Shown here: positions 33,013 to 45,189 of the stretch, piece after piece | Layout: each line of letters begins with the position of its first letter | Numbering within the stretch: position 1 is the stretch's first letter | Assembly (NCBI GenBank): GCA_028095005.1 | Contig: CM051459.1 | Coordinates: 114,611,431-114,675,430, forward strand | Length of the DNA stretch: 64,000 nt | Direction of reading: 5' to 3' | From: Rhynchospora pubera | Taxonomy: Eukaryota > Streptophyta > Magnoliopsida > Poales > Cyperaceae | The notes under the pieces: generated by a model | What the model saw: only the letters and a program-made list of their open reading frames with translations | Database searches by the model: none | What the model was told of the DNA's origin: nothing | Made by a program: the position numbers and the translations under genes

Positions 33013-34890
33013 GGACCTATCGAAGCCTTGCTGCTCCTACCAGGGATATCTAGGATGCCTATGTATTAGGTAGAGCTATGGTGTTTGCACAGATTTCTAA
33101 GATAGTCCATGGACAACCAGTTGGCATAAAGGAGGTGAAGGTACAAATCTTAGAAGTTTTTTATAGTGCCAGACACGTGATAGTACCTTTTCCATCTACG
33201 TGCCAGACACGCAGATGATTAGCTTGGTGTTCTCCAAGGTTCATTTCTAAGATGGCCGGGTCATCTTGTAGATTATGACTTGACAAAATTGGTAAATCTT
33301 GATTTGAATTATAAATTTTGCAAAGTTTTAATTATTATATATACTGCTATATTAAAAAATGAGAAATATATCATTTTGATGACTAATGTGGATTTTATTG
33401 GAGCAAGTGAGGCAAATGACGAAACGAACTCCACAAATTCCTCCGTAAGATAAGGGAAAGCAGACGGTGCAAGAGGATGATGAAGATGAAGAGGAGAGTG
33501 TGGATCAGTATTTTACGGAGGAGGAGATTCAATTGCACGATCCGTTCATCCCTGATGAGAAGTTGGCACGGATTGGGCCTCACGCAAAGAGAATGCACAA
33601 CTATATGAGGATGTTCGACAAATCAGTGACTAAATTCGCCGATATTCCTGCTGATTTCAAATTTCAAGATGTCAAGACATTCATACTCGAATTTAGAGAC
33701 ATCCGCCACGTCTTCAGTAGGAATGAACTCTTCGTTCAAGTGATTAAACTTTGGATCTTGAAGTATTTTCCTAACTTTACAACAATTGATCATTGGTTAT
33801 ATGATATGTCTAATAAATTAAAACCCTAAACCCTAAACCCTAAACATTATACATAGAACATTCAAGCGGTGCAGGCAATATTGTGCTGATACTTTGATGA
33901 AGAAGTGGATATTTTGGGATCCGGAAAGATGCTCGGGTCGGGATGTAGTGGCAGATGAGCTCGGAACTGTACGATACATAGTGAATCTTCTGAAGAATTA
34001 TGCTAAAAGGGATCCCTACCATGTTTTAGTGCATCATAATCGGTTAGTTATGTATGTAATTACCATGTTTTAGTGCATCAAAAGGGATCCCTACCATGTT
34101 TTAGTGCATCAAAATCTCTAATTTTGACTTTATCTTTTATTATGAATCTACAATTTAATGTTAATTTCACCAACAAAGAGATAATATGTATGTAATTACA
34201 TGTCGCATTTTGTGATTATTATCGCAAAACTCTCGACACGAAAGATATGGATAGTAGATTGACTCTAATCGAACGAAGGCTACCAATCCCCAATTCTACG
34301 AAATTACGATCACTAAGTTTAGACTTAACATATATATAATGCGTGTATGCATTGTTTAGTTATATACTAATATCTACAAATGAATTTTCATAATTTTATA
34401 TTTAATTTTGCGGAGCTTTGTCAAGATTGGTCCAAGTTCCCAAGTTTGAAGTTGAAATGATTCCTGTACATAGTTCAAAACTAATATATATAGTTTCATT
34501 TTATTCGTAATTTATTTAATTTAAACTTAATAGTATCATTTTATTCGCTTTTATGCGATGACTTCGCTACGCAAGATCCTTGATCACTGCACGCTACATC
34601 CGAACCTACCATCGGTATGGATTAAGTTTAATTAACCTTAATGTATATATATGAAAATGTTTTAGGATTTATAATTTAGAGTTTAGTGTATATTATATTG
34701 TGGAGTTTAGAGTTTACAGTTTATAATTAATCTTAGTTTCTAATTTTCATAGGTTACTAATTATATGAAATGTCAATAAAATGCAGTTTTTGCAACCGGT
34801 GGGAGGCGTTATAGCGAGGACGAGCTTAATTTCATTGTAAATGAGTGGTTTGGCTTTTTACTTGGACATTTAGGTGCTAACAATAATTGA
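33013..34890 (+). pseudogene. CACTA second gene, C-terminal part with Ulp1-like (C48) protease remnant
   Basis: The pieces line up with the better-preserved minus-strand gene at 62019-64000. A beta-rich TNP1/En/Spm-like domain (33020-33290) is broken by stops. A 120-codon open exon (33470-33765, ESVDQYFTEEEIQLHDPF... MHNYMRMFDKS...) follows. Then come KKWIFWDPERCSG...KRDPYHVLVHHNR (33900-34043), CHFVIIIAKLSTRKIWIVD (34201-34258, with the His and Asp of a C48 catalytic site), FYAMTSLRKILDHCTLH (34551-34600), and an exon ending at the TGA 34888-34890 (NFIVNEWFGFLLGHLGANNN). The segment that should carry the catalytic Cys just before FYAM is lost or replaced. Ulp1-like domains are known passengers of plant CACTA and MULE elements. 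Confidence 0.68.
33824..33844. repeat. Three CCCTAAA telomere-type repeats in a CACTA intron
   Basis: CCCTAAA occurs three times in tandem in the intron after the exon ending near 33765; duplicated at 49344-49364. Too short to be an interstitial telomere array. Confidence 0.8.
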
Positions 34891-35035
34891 TGACTACAAA
34901 ATTTGTGATATTAATATATTAGATGTTTTGATAAATGTTAATTTGCATGTGATTTGATAAATATTTATTGTGTGTATGATGCATGTGATTTGTATATGAT
35001 GTAAATTGATGGTACATATCGGTATTGTTAATTGA

Positions 35036-35361
35036 TGGCTAGCAAAAATGACGCTAGCCCCATAAATAAAAATATATATTTTTTTATAATGAGTGTTATT
35101 AGTACCGGTTTTTAATAATAAACATGTACTAAAGATACAAAAAATTTTATATTTTTAAAATAAAACAGGCTGCTCACATTAGTACCGATTTTTATTTAAA
35201 AATCGGTACTAATGTGAGCCGCTTGTTTTTCCCGCAAATTGGACCCTGTTTTTAGTACCAGTTTTTAAATATCTTTAGCACCCCTATTATTAGTACCACC
35301 GCAAAACCGGTACTGAAGATGCATAATAAATCGGTACTAAAAAAATAAAATGGCCTAGTGA
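35036..35361. repeat. 3' end of CACTA-2: GGCTAGC hairpin and subterminal repeats
   Basis: GGCTAGCAAAAATGACGCTAGCC (35037-35059) forms a hairpin just beyond the last stop codon. It is followed by TTAGTACCGG palindromes (35098-35340) and the terminus GGCCTAGTG. Equivalent GGCTAGC hairpins are seen near the ends of the other two CACTA elements (60697-60716, 61816-61836). Duplicated at 50556-50881. Confidence 0.75.
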
Positions 35362-35600
35362 TATGTGTGGTTATCAAGTGTTTGACTTTTCTATTTAAAG
35401 TTGAAGGTCCCTCGATCGCTCTAGGGATGGATGATTTGTCTTATATTAGTCTATCGGGAAAGGTCAGTTTGATAATTTGATTTACTGTTTGTTCTAGACG
35501 TCAACCCACATGTGCCCTTAGACCAGGTACGTCTGAAGTCTTAATAATCGAATGCATAATTATAAAAAGAAACAAGGAGCGTCATTGCAAGAATCTCTTT

Positions 35601-35758
35601 GGGGGCGTTTGGATGGGTTGGGAATTAGGGGAATAGCCAATTCTAGGCGTAAATTTATTGGGAAGTGTGTAACTTTGTGAAGAGTTTGGATTGTTTATAA
35701 TAAATTAAATTCCGGAATTTGCTATTTTTACAAATTCCGGATTCATCCAAACTGCCCC
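35601..35758. mobile_element. Small MITE, GGGGGCGTTTGGATG ends (copy A)
   Basis: The left end GGGGGCGTTTGGATG and reversed right end GGGGCAGTTTGGATG are flanked by TTT. The interior has an inverted ATTCCGGAATTTG / CAAATTCCGGA pair. Similar to the MITE at 9817-9953. Copy B is at 51121-51278. Confidence 0.7.
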
Positions 35759-38700
35759 TTTGAAATTTGGAACGTTCGCTTCCCTCGGTCGCCAGGCGGA
35801 CTCGCGGAGGCACCATTTTATTTTATTATTTTTTTGGGGGGGCTGGGGGGTACAAAATGCAAATATAAAATTTTGCGAGCGTACGTGTAATATACAGCTA
35901 GCGTGGTCCTTGAAAAATTTTGCTTTAAGTTAGCTGTTATAAAAAAGAGAAACCTGGTTTGCCTTTTTTTTTTTTTGAGATGAAAGGGAGTTAAATTATT
36001 TAATTTATTTCAAAGTTAAATGTTACGGAAGAACTCTAATCGGATTTCGAATTCGTGAGCTTCAGCGAAAGTGTGTTGATTTTTATCAATAGACCAAGAA
36101 ATGATTTTTTGTTCTTTCTCTTCTTTATTTCGACTCAATTATGCACCATAATTTTTCACCATATGCAATTATTTGTACCTCTTTGCTGTACCTTTTTTGG
36201 AAACAGTATCAGTTGGTCGTTGATATATGCGTACAGTATAATTAAAATGATATGTCCCTATCTGTTTTATATATTGAATATTTTGTATCAAAAAGTTATC
36301 AGCACCCACAAATAAAGAAAATTTTTGAATTAATCAGTTATGTTAGTTGACACATATATACTTCATTTCGACATCTGCGTTAATTAATTAAAATACAAGC
36401 AAGATATTAAATGAATTTTTGAATTGTACATGCAAGATAATCAACGGTTTGAGTTTTTCGTAGGAATGCAAATATGTTACTAGAAATGTGTACTTCAGTA
36501 TGATAAACACAGCAACTTTCTTATTTTCTTATAAAGTATATTTAAATTATTGAAAAATGAGAAAAGAACTTCATTCAAAGAAATAAAGTGAACACTCAAA
36601 AAGAATTTATATTTTAAATAATAATACTATTCAATAAATATCTTAGAAAGTTCCATAAATCGAGTCATTAAAAATTAGGTGGGTAGTTAATTAGCCGTTG
36701 AATTCCTCAAGAGTGTATTTAGCAGTTGAAGTAGTTAAATAGGTACGTGGTATCTTTTTATTTTCTTTATTTTCTTGTTTAATTTTAATTTTGATCTCGG
36801 CAAGTTGTATTATATATGTTGTTAAGTAATTGTTCATAGTGTTGATTTTAACACAAACGATCGCAGTTTATTCCAAATTGACCGCAGTTCCACTTCCACT
36901 TGATTAAACAAATCTAATTGAGTTACAATACTATAGTGTTCTTCGTCACTTCAGCCATGCAAATTCGAGTCGTATTTTTAACAAGGGAAAATATTAAAAT
37001 ATAAAGACAACCGTGTTCGCACGTAATTGAGCAGTACCTTTTTGGACAAAACTATAAAAGAGAGATGTAAGAATGTAATTAAAGTTTGAAACATTTTATC
37101 CAAATATCTTATGATGAGGTAATTTTAAAAAAAAAGTCGAGTCTATGTTATATCAAATAAGTAGTATAGTATATTAAAGTTTGGAGCATAGATTCATAAC
37201 AAAAAATAAAAATATAAAAATACTAACTTGAGCTTGTTATGTTAGTGTATAATAGATAACAGTGCAACAACAAAAAAATGCTAACACAAATAGTATAGAT
37301 TAGGTGGAAATTGCATAATATTTTGTAGCTCATATGTTAATTCTAAAATTGTGTTTGGATTGTGAAAAGAATATTAGTGCAAGAATATAATAATAGCACT
37401 TTTCGAATCTATGTGAATTGTCTAATGAAAGCGCTATTTAAATAGTGTACTGTAATATTGTTAATTTGTGCCATTTGTTTTATAAGAATCATTTTGCTTG
37501 TAATATTCAGAACAACACTAATTCGAATGGAGCAAATAAGGCAATGAAATGTTGTAGTGATGAATCAATAAAAAGTCATTACAATTAATTCAGATAGAGA
37601 GAAAACCATTTAAGTTAGTTCTATAAAAAATGATAATGCTTAGTAACTAATGTTGTTTCTTGAATCCAAACATATTGTAAATTTAAAAAGCACGCTCATG
37701 TGCTAATAGAAGATTCAGGAATCTTCGAAGGCCGGCTCATGTGCTGGCAAGAGTTATTTTAGAAGAAGGCGCGCTGTTTTCTAAATTTTTTCCTAAATAA
37801 ATCACATCAAATAGATAAACGGATAAATTGCAACACTTAGATAATACTTTAGATATAACAAAAATCATAAAATTTATGTCAATTAGCATTCAAAAAATTT
37901 ATATAATTAATTATAATATAATAGAGTGCAAATTAATTTTTTCATCAACATAAATAATTTTGATGAAAATTAAAGCTAATACCATATCTTATGAAATATG
38001 ATAATAACTTGATTATATGTACATATATGTTTGTAAAATTTTACCCATTAGATAATGGACACGTAATAGCCCTTACATGTACTTGTACCCGTTAATTTAG
38101 GAAAAATTTCTCTTTACCCATACACATACCCGTTAGTCTCATGAATAACATCATATCTATACCTGCCTTATCAAATACGATATCGGTAGGATAAATGAGT
38201 AAACGGATTTCGTTGACAGCCCTTTAGCATCAACACAATTCGTTACGTGAACAAATATCTTAAACAGAAATTGAAACAACACATGTTAAAAGACATGAAT
38301 TGTTTCTACTTTCAACCCGCAAGACTATTGAAACATTATTCATCACGGGATGATTTGGGGCAAATGTTCTTAAGAATACTGTTTCAGGAAGCAGGTGGCA
38401 GGATATTTTTGGTCAATTCCATATATATTTTCTTCTCTTCTTCTTCTTATTTATTTATTAATTAAGACTTTTTTTAATAATTTAGAGCTTTTCCATGCAC
38501 TTATATTAACGAACGGAGTAAAATCTCAAGGAACCTGTTAACGAATGCATTCCGGCCAGTACGAGTATACGCAATAAATGCTGAGAAATAATATGTAATA
38601 TGTAAAGTTATTATGTTCTAAATTAAATAATATGTTATTTTATGTAATTTTATACAAATTATAATGTGGAAATTAACTTATTGTCCTTTTTTTTATATCG

Positions 38701-39000
38701 ATCATATGATTTCTTTTTGCTTTACGAACCAAACAATTAAATCCAACATTAGAGATTTTTTTTAAAATTAATCTACTACCATATACACATGTTACAAATT
38801 GACCAGCAGAACAAAAAACAGGAATATGAAAATCTGGGCAGATAAAAATTAAAATGCATTTCAACTATCACACATATTTGATAGGAAGAAAATATTACTA
38901 AATAGATGTGCATATGCAATTCCGTTCCAAGCAAGTTTCTGGTGGAAGCAAGTCCATCGATCTCCTTTTTAGCTAATTTTTCTCTTTCCAAATCTCTCAT
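35759..39000. other. 3.2 kb AT-rich sequence downstream of RAV, no gene seen
   Basis: No supported coding sequence. Near 38041-38224 the words GGACACG, ACCCGTTA, ACGGATT and the end TTGACAGCCC suggest the right half of another hAT-type MITE, without a visible partner end. The 3' flank of the RAV gene is included. Confidence 0.45.
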
Positions 39001-39942
39001 CTAGTGACTTTTCTTTTCAAGATTCCCATTGTTATATATCCTGGAATTCATAGTAAATTGTGGAGAACTGCTAGTTGCTTCTGCTCTAGAAATATCAACC
39101 CCAAAGAGCCTAACAGGTACCTGATCATGGTTGTGATCTTCAATAGATGTCGGCACGCATCTATCTATACGACTTGGTCGATGGAAGATGTCGATCATAT
39201 ACTGCTTCAAATCTGAACAATCTGATGAGCTCCAAAAGCTTACCACATCCCCTTCTCTGATCCCTTTCTCTTTAACAAACAGCCTCCAACCTTTTGTTAT
39301 AACATAGCTCTGGCTGCTACCCCAGTACGAGTATGTAAATCGCCAAACCTTGCCGTTGCCATCTTGAAAGTTAATCGGTATCTTGTCATCTTTGTTAATT
39401 GGAAAGTGCTTCTCAGCAGGTTGCTTTGGGATTACCAGCCTGTTCAACTTCCCGACATCACTCGGAGTCACCGTCTTGTTGAACAAAAATTCGAAGACAT
39501 GAGATCTATTACTATTTCCCATCCAACAGGTGTTGCCGGAAAGGGGATTCTTCCGACGGCTATTTCTAAGTTCTTCATCATAGGTGTGGTGACGTAGCAT
39601 GCGGACTATCTCCTCCTTTGAGTGTGCCGCTAGAAATGATAGTTCAGTGGCTCCCTCGGGATCAGACTTGCAAAGTTTCTTGAAGTTGGTGGTGGCTCCA
39701 AAACCTCGAAAACGCTGGGCAGCTATATCATAAACTCCAGCAGCTTCAGACTCACCGGCAAATGTGCCGAGCCAGATGCGGCGGTGACACTCATAGATCT
39801 GAGCTCCCCACCTCCCGTTATGCTGTGGAACAACCCCCTTGTACCGGGAAGATTTCAACTTGCAAGGGTTTTCTTTGGAAGCGAATCCCTCGGAGGACTC
39901 CTGCCTCTGTAGGTTGGCGTTCATGGTGGCTTGATTCTTCAA
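39001..39942 (-). CDS. RAV: RAV/TEM-type AP2-B3 transcription factor, copy A (313 aa)
   Basis: Single-exon gene, as usual for the RAV family. AP2/ERF domain at residues ~33-88 (YKGVVPQHNGRWGAQIYE... WLGTF... YDIAAQRFRGFGATTNF). B3 DNA-binding domain at ~148-253 (VFEFLFNKTVTPSDVGKLNR, LVIPKQPAEKHFP, WRFTYSYWGSSQSYVITKGW, GDVVSFWS). C-terminal VRLFGVDI at 277-284 contains the RLFGV repression motif (278-282) found in RAV/TEM and HSFB repressors. RAV proteins bind CAACA (AP2) plus CACCTG (B3) bipartite sites in the nucleus; relatives act in flowering time, growth arrest and stress. The start is the first Met of the conserved frame, 59 bp downstream of a TATA box on the same strand. Length is slightly below the usual 330-360 aa. 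No damage is visible. Confidence 0.96.
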   Translation of the reverse strand: MKNQATMNANLQRQESSEGFASKENPCKLKSSRYKGVVPQHNGRWGAQIYECHRRIWLGTFAGESEAAGVYDIAAQRFRGFGATTNFKKLCKSDPEGATELSFLAAHSKEEIVRMLRHHTYDEELRNSRRKNPLSGNTCWMGNSNRSHVFEFLFNKTVTPSDVGKLNRLVIPKQPAEKHFPINKDDKIPINFQDGNGKVWRFTYSYWGSSQSYVITKGWRLFVKEKGIREGDVVSFWSSSDCSDLKQYMIDIFHRPSRIDRCVPTSIEDHNHDQVPVRLFGVDISRAEATSSSPQFTMNSRIYNNGNLEKKSH

Positions 39943-40000
39943 TTTTTTAATATTTTTGTATTTATTTCTCTCTGAAGTGGGGAAGATGGGGATAAGATAG

Positions 40001-40010
40001 TATTTTATAA
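40001..40010 (-). promoter_or_regulatory. TATA box of RAV copy A, W-box next to it
   Basis: TTATAAAATA on the minus strand, 59 bp before the RAV start codon, predicts a short 5' UTR. TTGACC (40011-40016, plus strand), a WRKY-type W-box core, touches it. Functional use is inferred. Confidence 0.55.
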
Positions 40011-40016
40011 TTGACC

Positions 40017-41214
40017 GCTGATTGCTAGCAACGACTGCAAAGCTTTGATAAAGGCCAACTAGACATGCCCTAATTTAATATCACCAATATATATGTATAT
40101 ATATGAGGAAATTTGGTTAGCGGGTTAAGATGCCATATGTTTGCATAATATAATGTTACAGATAGATAACAAGTTTACTTACATATTGCGTTTATTGACA
40201 AGTTTTAAAAATATACAAAATTACAAATAAAATTTCTTCGTGATTAGTTAGTATGCATAGTTTTAAGTTCATGTAGGATTGAATTGATCATCCAAACTTA
40301 TATATAATTTTTAAGTTTAGTCTACAGTTTATGGCGAAAGAGATATTTTTTATTTTGGAATTTTTTTATATTTTCAAATAAGAAAAAGAGACTGTAAACA
40401 TACATAAATAGTATAATTAAAGGATTTTTTTTACCACAATCATCGACAATATTGTGCAGTAAAACCACAGCAAGGTGTATGCATGCTTCAATGGCTATTT
40501 CAAATAAGTAAAGAATTATTTGAATGGTCTGACGGGAGACAAAAAGCAAAAAAAAAAAAATTCATTTTTAAACAAAGAAAGAGATGCCTCATAGGTGTAA
40601 TATAAAGTTTTTTTATTTTTGAATAACCAAAGAAATGCTGTAAGTATTTGTAAATATCTATAATGCAAGGATTTTTTTTTTCATGCGGCATGATCACCAA
40701 CAATACTGCATAGAACATAAACATAGAGGAAAACCACATGGAGGTGTAAGCACGCTTGAATGGTTGTATAACAGTTTTCTTTATTCTGATATAAGCAAAG
40801 AAATGCTATTATTTTGAATAATCTCATGGCCGACACAAATCACAGACGAAAAGTACAATATTTTTATTAGCATATTTTTACTGTCATATGTGGAAATTCC
40901 GAAAAATTGTGCTACATGTTTTATCTGCTTGCAAGGATGAAAGACCACTATTGGGGAGCCAGTTCTCGCATCACAACAGCAAAAACCAATGCAAAATAAA
41001 ATAAAAAATCTAATGTTGAAACCAAAAAAAAAAAGAAAATTTACCATAAGATATATTACGTAGTTTGTGCACCTATAATTTCATCGTTTTATCTCAAAAT
41101 ATGTTCTGATTATTCAAAAGATAAAAAAATAAATGGAAGCTCTTCCTTTTTCTCAAAATATACACAGGGTAAAGACCTCTATCTTTTCTATTAAATAAAA
41201 ATGCCCTTCTACTT
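40017..41214. other. RAV upstream region, copy A
   Basis: AT-rich, with no gene seen. Two related segments containing ATGCTGTAAG/ATGCAAGG and GCATGATCACCAACAATACTGC-like words (40430-40490, 40660-40740) suggest a local imperfect duplication in the promoter. Confidence 0.4.
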
Positions 41215-42812
41215 CTTAGCAAGCTCATTGGCCAACCCCTCAAAAGCACTGTCGTCTTCTTATTACTATTTTTTCTGGTCCTTCAAGTGGTACCATATCA
41301 CTCTGTAATCTGTATTTAATAGAAAAAATAGCATTTGTAGGAATTGTACTAAAATTATGCAGTAAGACTTTTTGACCCTCTACTGTAAAGCAAGATAAAC
41401 CTAACTATATCAAACACTATAAGGCATGTGATTCGCAAGAATACGTGCATATGTAAATGCGATCTATCAAGAGATGATTGAAATCATAGGCTATCGCTTG
41501 TGTATAAGGGTAACTTAATAGAACAACCTAAAACTCCATGCTAAAATAATGGATAATTGAAATTATTAGCTAACAGTCCAATTTTTTGGCTCATTTTTAG
41601 AAGGGATAATTTAATGTACCCAATATATAGTCGGTATCAATCCACAAAGAAGGAAAATATCTACTGAAAAACTGACAGGACAAAGAAAAGAAAAAACAAT
41701 TCAGCTTGCCTATGGATGCATTTTCTGGCACAGCAGCTCCGACAACCCTTAATTTGTTAATGTTGAGATATTTTAAAACCAAGTAATGCACAGAACATTA
41801 AACCTTTATTTGCTGGATTAGTTAGTTATACCGTTGATTTCAATCATTGTATTTTATCTAAGAATTTGTCAATATAAATGAATCACCTTTGTGCAGGACC
41901 AAGGTCATTCTTATCTTTTGTGAGAGTATTAGCTGGCAATGCATCAGCGCGCGAGATAGTGTTTGTTCTCATAGTTTATAGACTCCGTTTGGAATAATAA
42001 CGATGAGAAAGGTCTTGCCAATTATTGCCAGGATATCTGCTGGTGCATCATACTACGTAATCTCCTTGTTTTTTGACCAAAGCGGCAGCATCTTTGCAAA
42101 CGATCATTGCCGCAACTCTGCCAAGTGCATTTATACCAGCAGTGCCAGTACTGTATCTGACTCAGAGCTCAAGCTTGTGGCTGAGGTTATAAGGTCATAG
42201 CATAAGATATATAACGTTCTGCAACAAATCAGTTTGTATATCAGAGTGTGAGAAATTTTGTACCAATAAGCAAAGTCTTGTCTAGGCATGTTGCATTTAG
42301 GGTATTTTGGTGCAGCGTATACATCCTCAAGTCTACTAGCACATTTCTTACATGCTTCATAGAAACAATTCGTACCTAGTTTTCAGATCGATTATACAGG
42401 CAATGCATTGTTACGGAGTACTCTGTATTGAAATTGGTAGTTAGCAATGGCAATTTGTATGAAGCAAAAGAGAGAGCTCAGGTAAAAATAAATAATACAT
42501 TTATATATATATTTAATGTGCATAACTTACAGAATGAGCATCCACAGGAACTGCGAGGAATTCTGAGATGGTGACCCGCTCAGGCTACAACTGTTGAGGA
42601 TGGACAGCTTGGTTCTTAGCTGGAACCCCATTCATATGGCGCTCTGTATCAAGCAATATAGGCGGCAAATTTTTTGGGAGGATGCAGAAAGAAAAAAGGC
42701 ATGACTGAAATGAATAAACTACAGAGCACAGGAGATGCCGAGCAATGCTATTATAAGTTTCAATACGATATTACCATCATTGTCAGTGTCATTGTGGCCA
42801 CGATCAGCATCA
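41215..42812. other. Unrecognised sequence with possible exon remnants, cut by the duplication junction (copy A)
   Basis: Less AT-rich than the surroundings. On the minus strand short frames such as EDDSAFEGLANELAKK followed by a stop (about 41215-41262) and RVTISEFLAVPVDAHS followed by a GTAAGT donor-like site (about 42535-42580) look protein-like. A plus-strand frame at 42003-42200 (65 aa) is also open. No family recognised and no complete gene assembled. The region stops at 42812 where copy B begins, so anything transcribed from the right has lost its start in this copy. Confidence 0.3.
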
Positions 42813-44400
42813 TGAGCGTCTTTTTAGTAATTCAAGAGATGCTAAACTGTTAAGGTGGCATGCAAAAGGCAAAAAGAAAGATGGAAAGCTTAGACATCCA
42901 GCAGACTCACCATGTGGAACAACATAGACAGTTATTTCATTAAGTTTGGCAGCGAGTCTAGAAATTTGAGATTGGGATTGTGCACGGACGGAATGAATCC
43001 TTATGGTCTCAGGAGTACCAACTGAAGTGTCTGGCCAGTTTTGTTGGTTATTTACAACCTTCCTCCCTGGTTATGCATGAAAACAAAATATCTTATGATG
43101 TCGTTGCTCATTCCTGGTCCAAAACAACCCAGAAACGATATAAATGTCTACTTGGCTCCGTTAATAGAGGACCTTGATAGGTTGTGGAAGGACGAAGTGA
43201 AGGTCTTTGATGCGCATTCTTGAAGTCATTTCACCTTACGTGCGATGATATTTTGCATAATTAATAATTTTCCCGAGTACGGAAACTTGTCGGGTTACAG
43301 TAACAAAGGAGAAAAGGCATGTCCTATTTGCATGGAGGAAACACATTCGATATGGCTATCGAATTGTAGAAAAACAGTCTATTTGGGACACCGTAGATTT
43401 CTTAGCCGTCATCACCCATACCGTCGGGCACCTTATAGGAACAAATTTGATGGCAACACCGAAACCCGCCGGGCACCTATACCAAAATCTGGAAGACAGA
43501 CTTATGAAAGTGTGAAGAATCTTAAAATTCAGTTGGGGAAATTATTTGTGAATAGAATTCCAGAAAAGAGTTTTTGGAAGAAGAAGTCCATATTCTGGGA
43601 CCTTGAATATTGGACTTATCTGGATGTCATACATTGTTTGGATGCGATGCATATAATCAAGAACATTTGTGAAAATCTGGTTACTTTGATTTTAAATCCT
43701 CAAGGAAAAGTGGATAATGTTAATGTGAGGAAAGACATGATAGAAATGATAATTCGACTGGAACTAGCTGCAAAGGAAGACAATAGTAAGAAACGGGATT
43801 GGTTACCTAATGTTGTTTATACTTTAACTAAAAAAAGAGAAACTCAGTTTGTTGGAGTGTTTGAGGTCTATTAGGGTTCCAACTGTTTATTCCTCCAATA
43901 TTTCGCGAAAGGTATCTACAAAGGATATGAAATTGATTGGAATGAAGTCACACGATTATCACGTGTTGTTAACCCAGTTGCTGCCAGTTGCAATCCGAGC
44001 ATGTTTTAAAGAAGAAGTTCGAAATTTTATCACTAAGTTGTGTTTTTTCTTCAATAAAATCTGCTCTAAAGTGATCGACCCTGAAAAACTTACTCAGTTG
44101 GAAATTGATGCGGTTCAGACCATATGTGAGTTGGAAATGCATTTTCCCCCCTCGTTCTTCGTTATAATGGTGCATTTGACCATTCATTTAGTCAGAGAAA
44201 AAAAACAGTGCGGTCCGATATTTTTGCGGTACATGTACCCTTTTGAAAGAGTAATGGGTCAGTTGAAAGGGTTAGTCCGAAGCAGATCTCGACCAGAAGG
44301 AAGCATAATTGAAGGATATGTTGCAGAAGAGATTATTGATTTTTATAATGATTATCTAGATGCAGTTCAACCTATTGGCCTGCCAAAAATAAACATTCTC
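42813..44400 (+). pseudogene. TNP2 transposase fragment, copy B
   Basis: Second copy of 27293-28880 with the same stops and frameshifts plus two of the noted substitutions, of which G28516A changes Arg to Lys in the DUF4218 part. Lacks the N-terminal domain. Confidence 0.9.
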
Positions 44401-45189
44401 TCTTTTTCTCCCTCTCTCCGATGGTATGTCTCCTCTCTCTACCTCTCTCTTTTTCTCTCTCTCACCCGCTCTCTCCCTCTCTCCGACAGCACCTCCCTCT
44501 CTCTCTCCCTTTCACAGCCGATGGTCGACAGCCCCTCTCTCCCTCTCTCCGACAGCACCTCCCTCTCTCTCTCCCTTCCAAAGCTCGCCGTAAGTCCCTC
44601 TCTTTCTCCCTCTATTTCTGTCAATCTCTTTTTCTCCCTCGGACGACAGTCCCTCTCCCCCTTCTCAATCTCTAACACTGTCTCTATCTTTGTCTTGGAC
44701 AGCCAGGAGCCGACGGCAGCGACCGCGACAGCGACAGCACCTCCCTCTCTTTCTCCCTAAGAATGTATCATCTCTCTCTCTTTTTCTATTTGCATTCGTG
44801 ATTGATGATCAGAAATTATCGAAATTTATTAGATTATATGTGAATTGTGACTGATTAGAATTGATTGATTATATGTGTTTGAAATTGATAATGGATTTGG
44901 GTTTGGGTTTGTGATTGTATGTGAATTGTGAATTGATTGATTGATAATTGTGGGTTAATGGATTGATAATTGTGAAATTGAGAAGTGATAATGGGTTTGG
45001 GTTAATGGATTGACAATTGTGATTGATAATTGGGTTTGGGTTAATGGATTGATCACCATGATTGACAATTGTGATTGATAATTGATTAGAATTGATTGAT
45101 TAGGAATGGAAATTGATTAGGAATGCAAATTGATTAGGAAATTGAATTGAAATTGAAATTGAAATGTGTATATAAATTAAAATTTAGTA

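Larger units (their letters stand above)
25314..35361 (+). mobile_element. Full-length CACTA (En/Spm) element with ATA target duplication
   Basis: The left end is CACAACGCC and the right end GGCCTAGTG (complement CACTAGGCC), with ATA on both sides (25311-25313 and 35362-35364), the 3-bp duplication expected of CACTA. Subterminal TTAGTACCGG / CCGGTACTAA inverted motifs occupy 25333-25620 and 35098-35345. Gene order: leader with large hairpin (26068-26304), tnp2 (26386-28880), then a multi-exon second gene (29670-34890). All genes carry stops or frameshifts, so the element is not autonomous. From 27293 on it is included in the large tandem duplication. Confidence 0.93.
27293..42812. repeat. Tandem segmental duplication, copy A (15,520 bp)
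   Basis: Matches 42813-58342 over its whole length in direct orientation. The left boundary is inside tnp2 of CACTA-2; the right boundary joins copy B at 42812/42813. Both breakpoints share TGA (27293-27295 and 58343-58345), and the junction at 42813-42815 has it once, so a 3-bp microhomology. Contents: the 3' part of the CACTA element, a MITE, the RAV gene, and unrecognised sequence. Confidence 0.95.
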
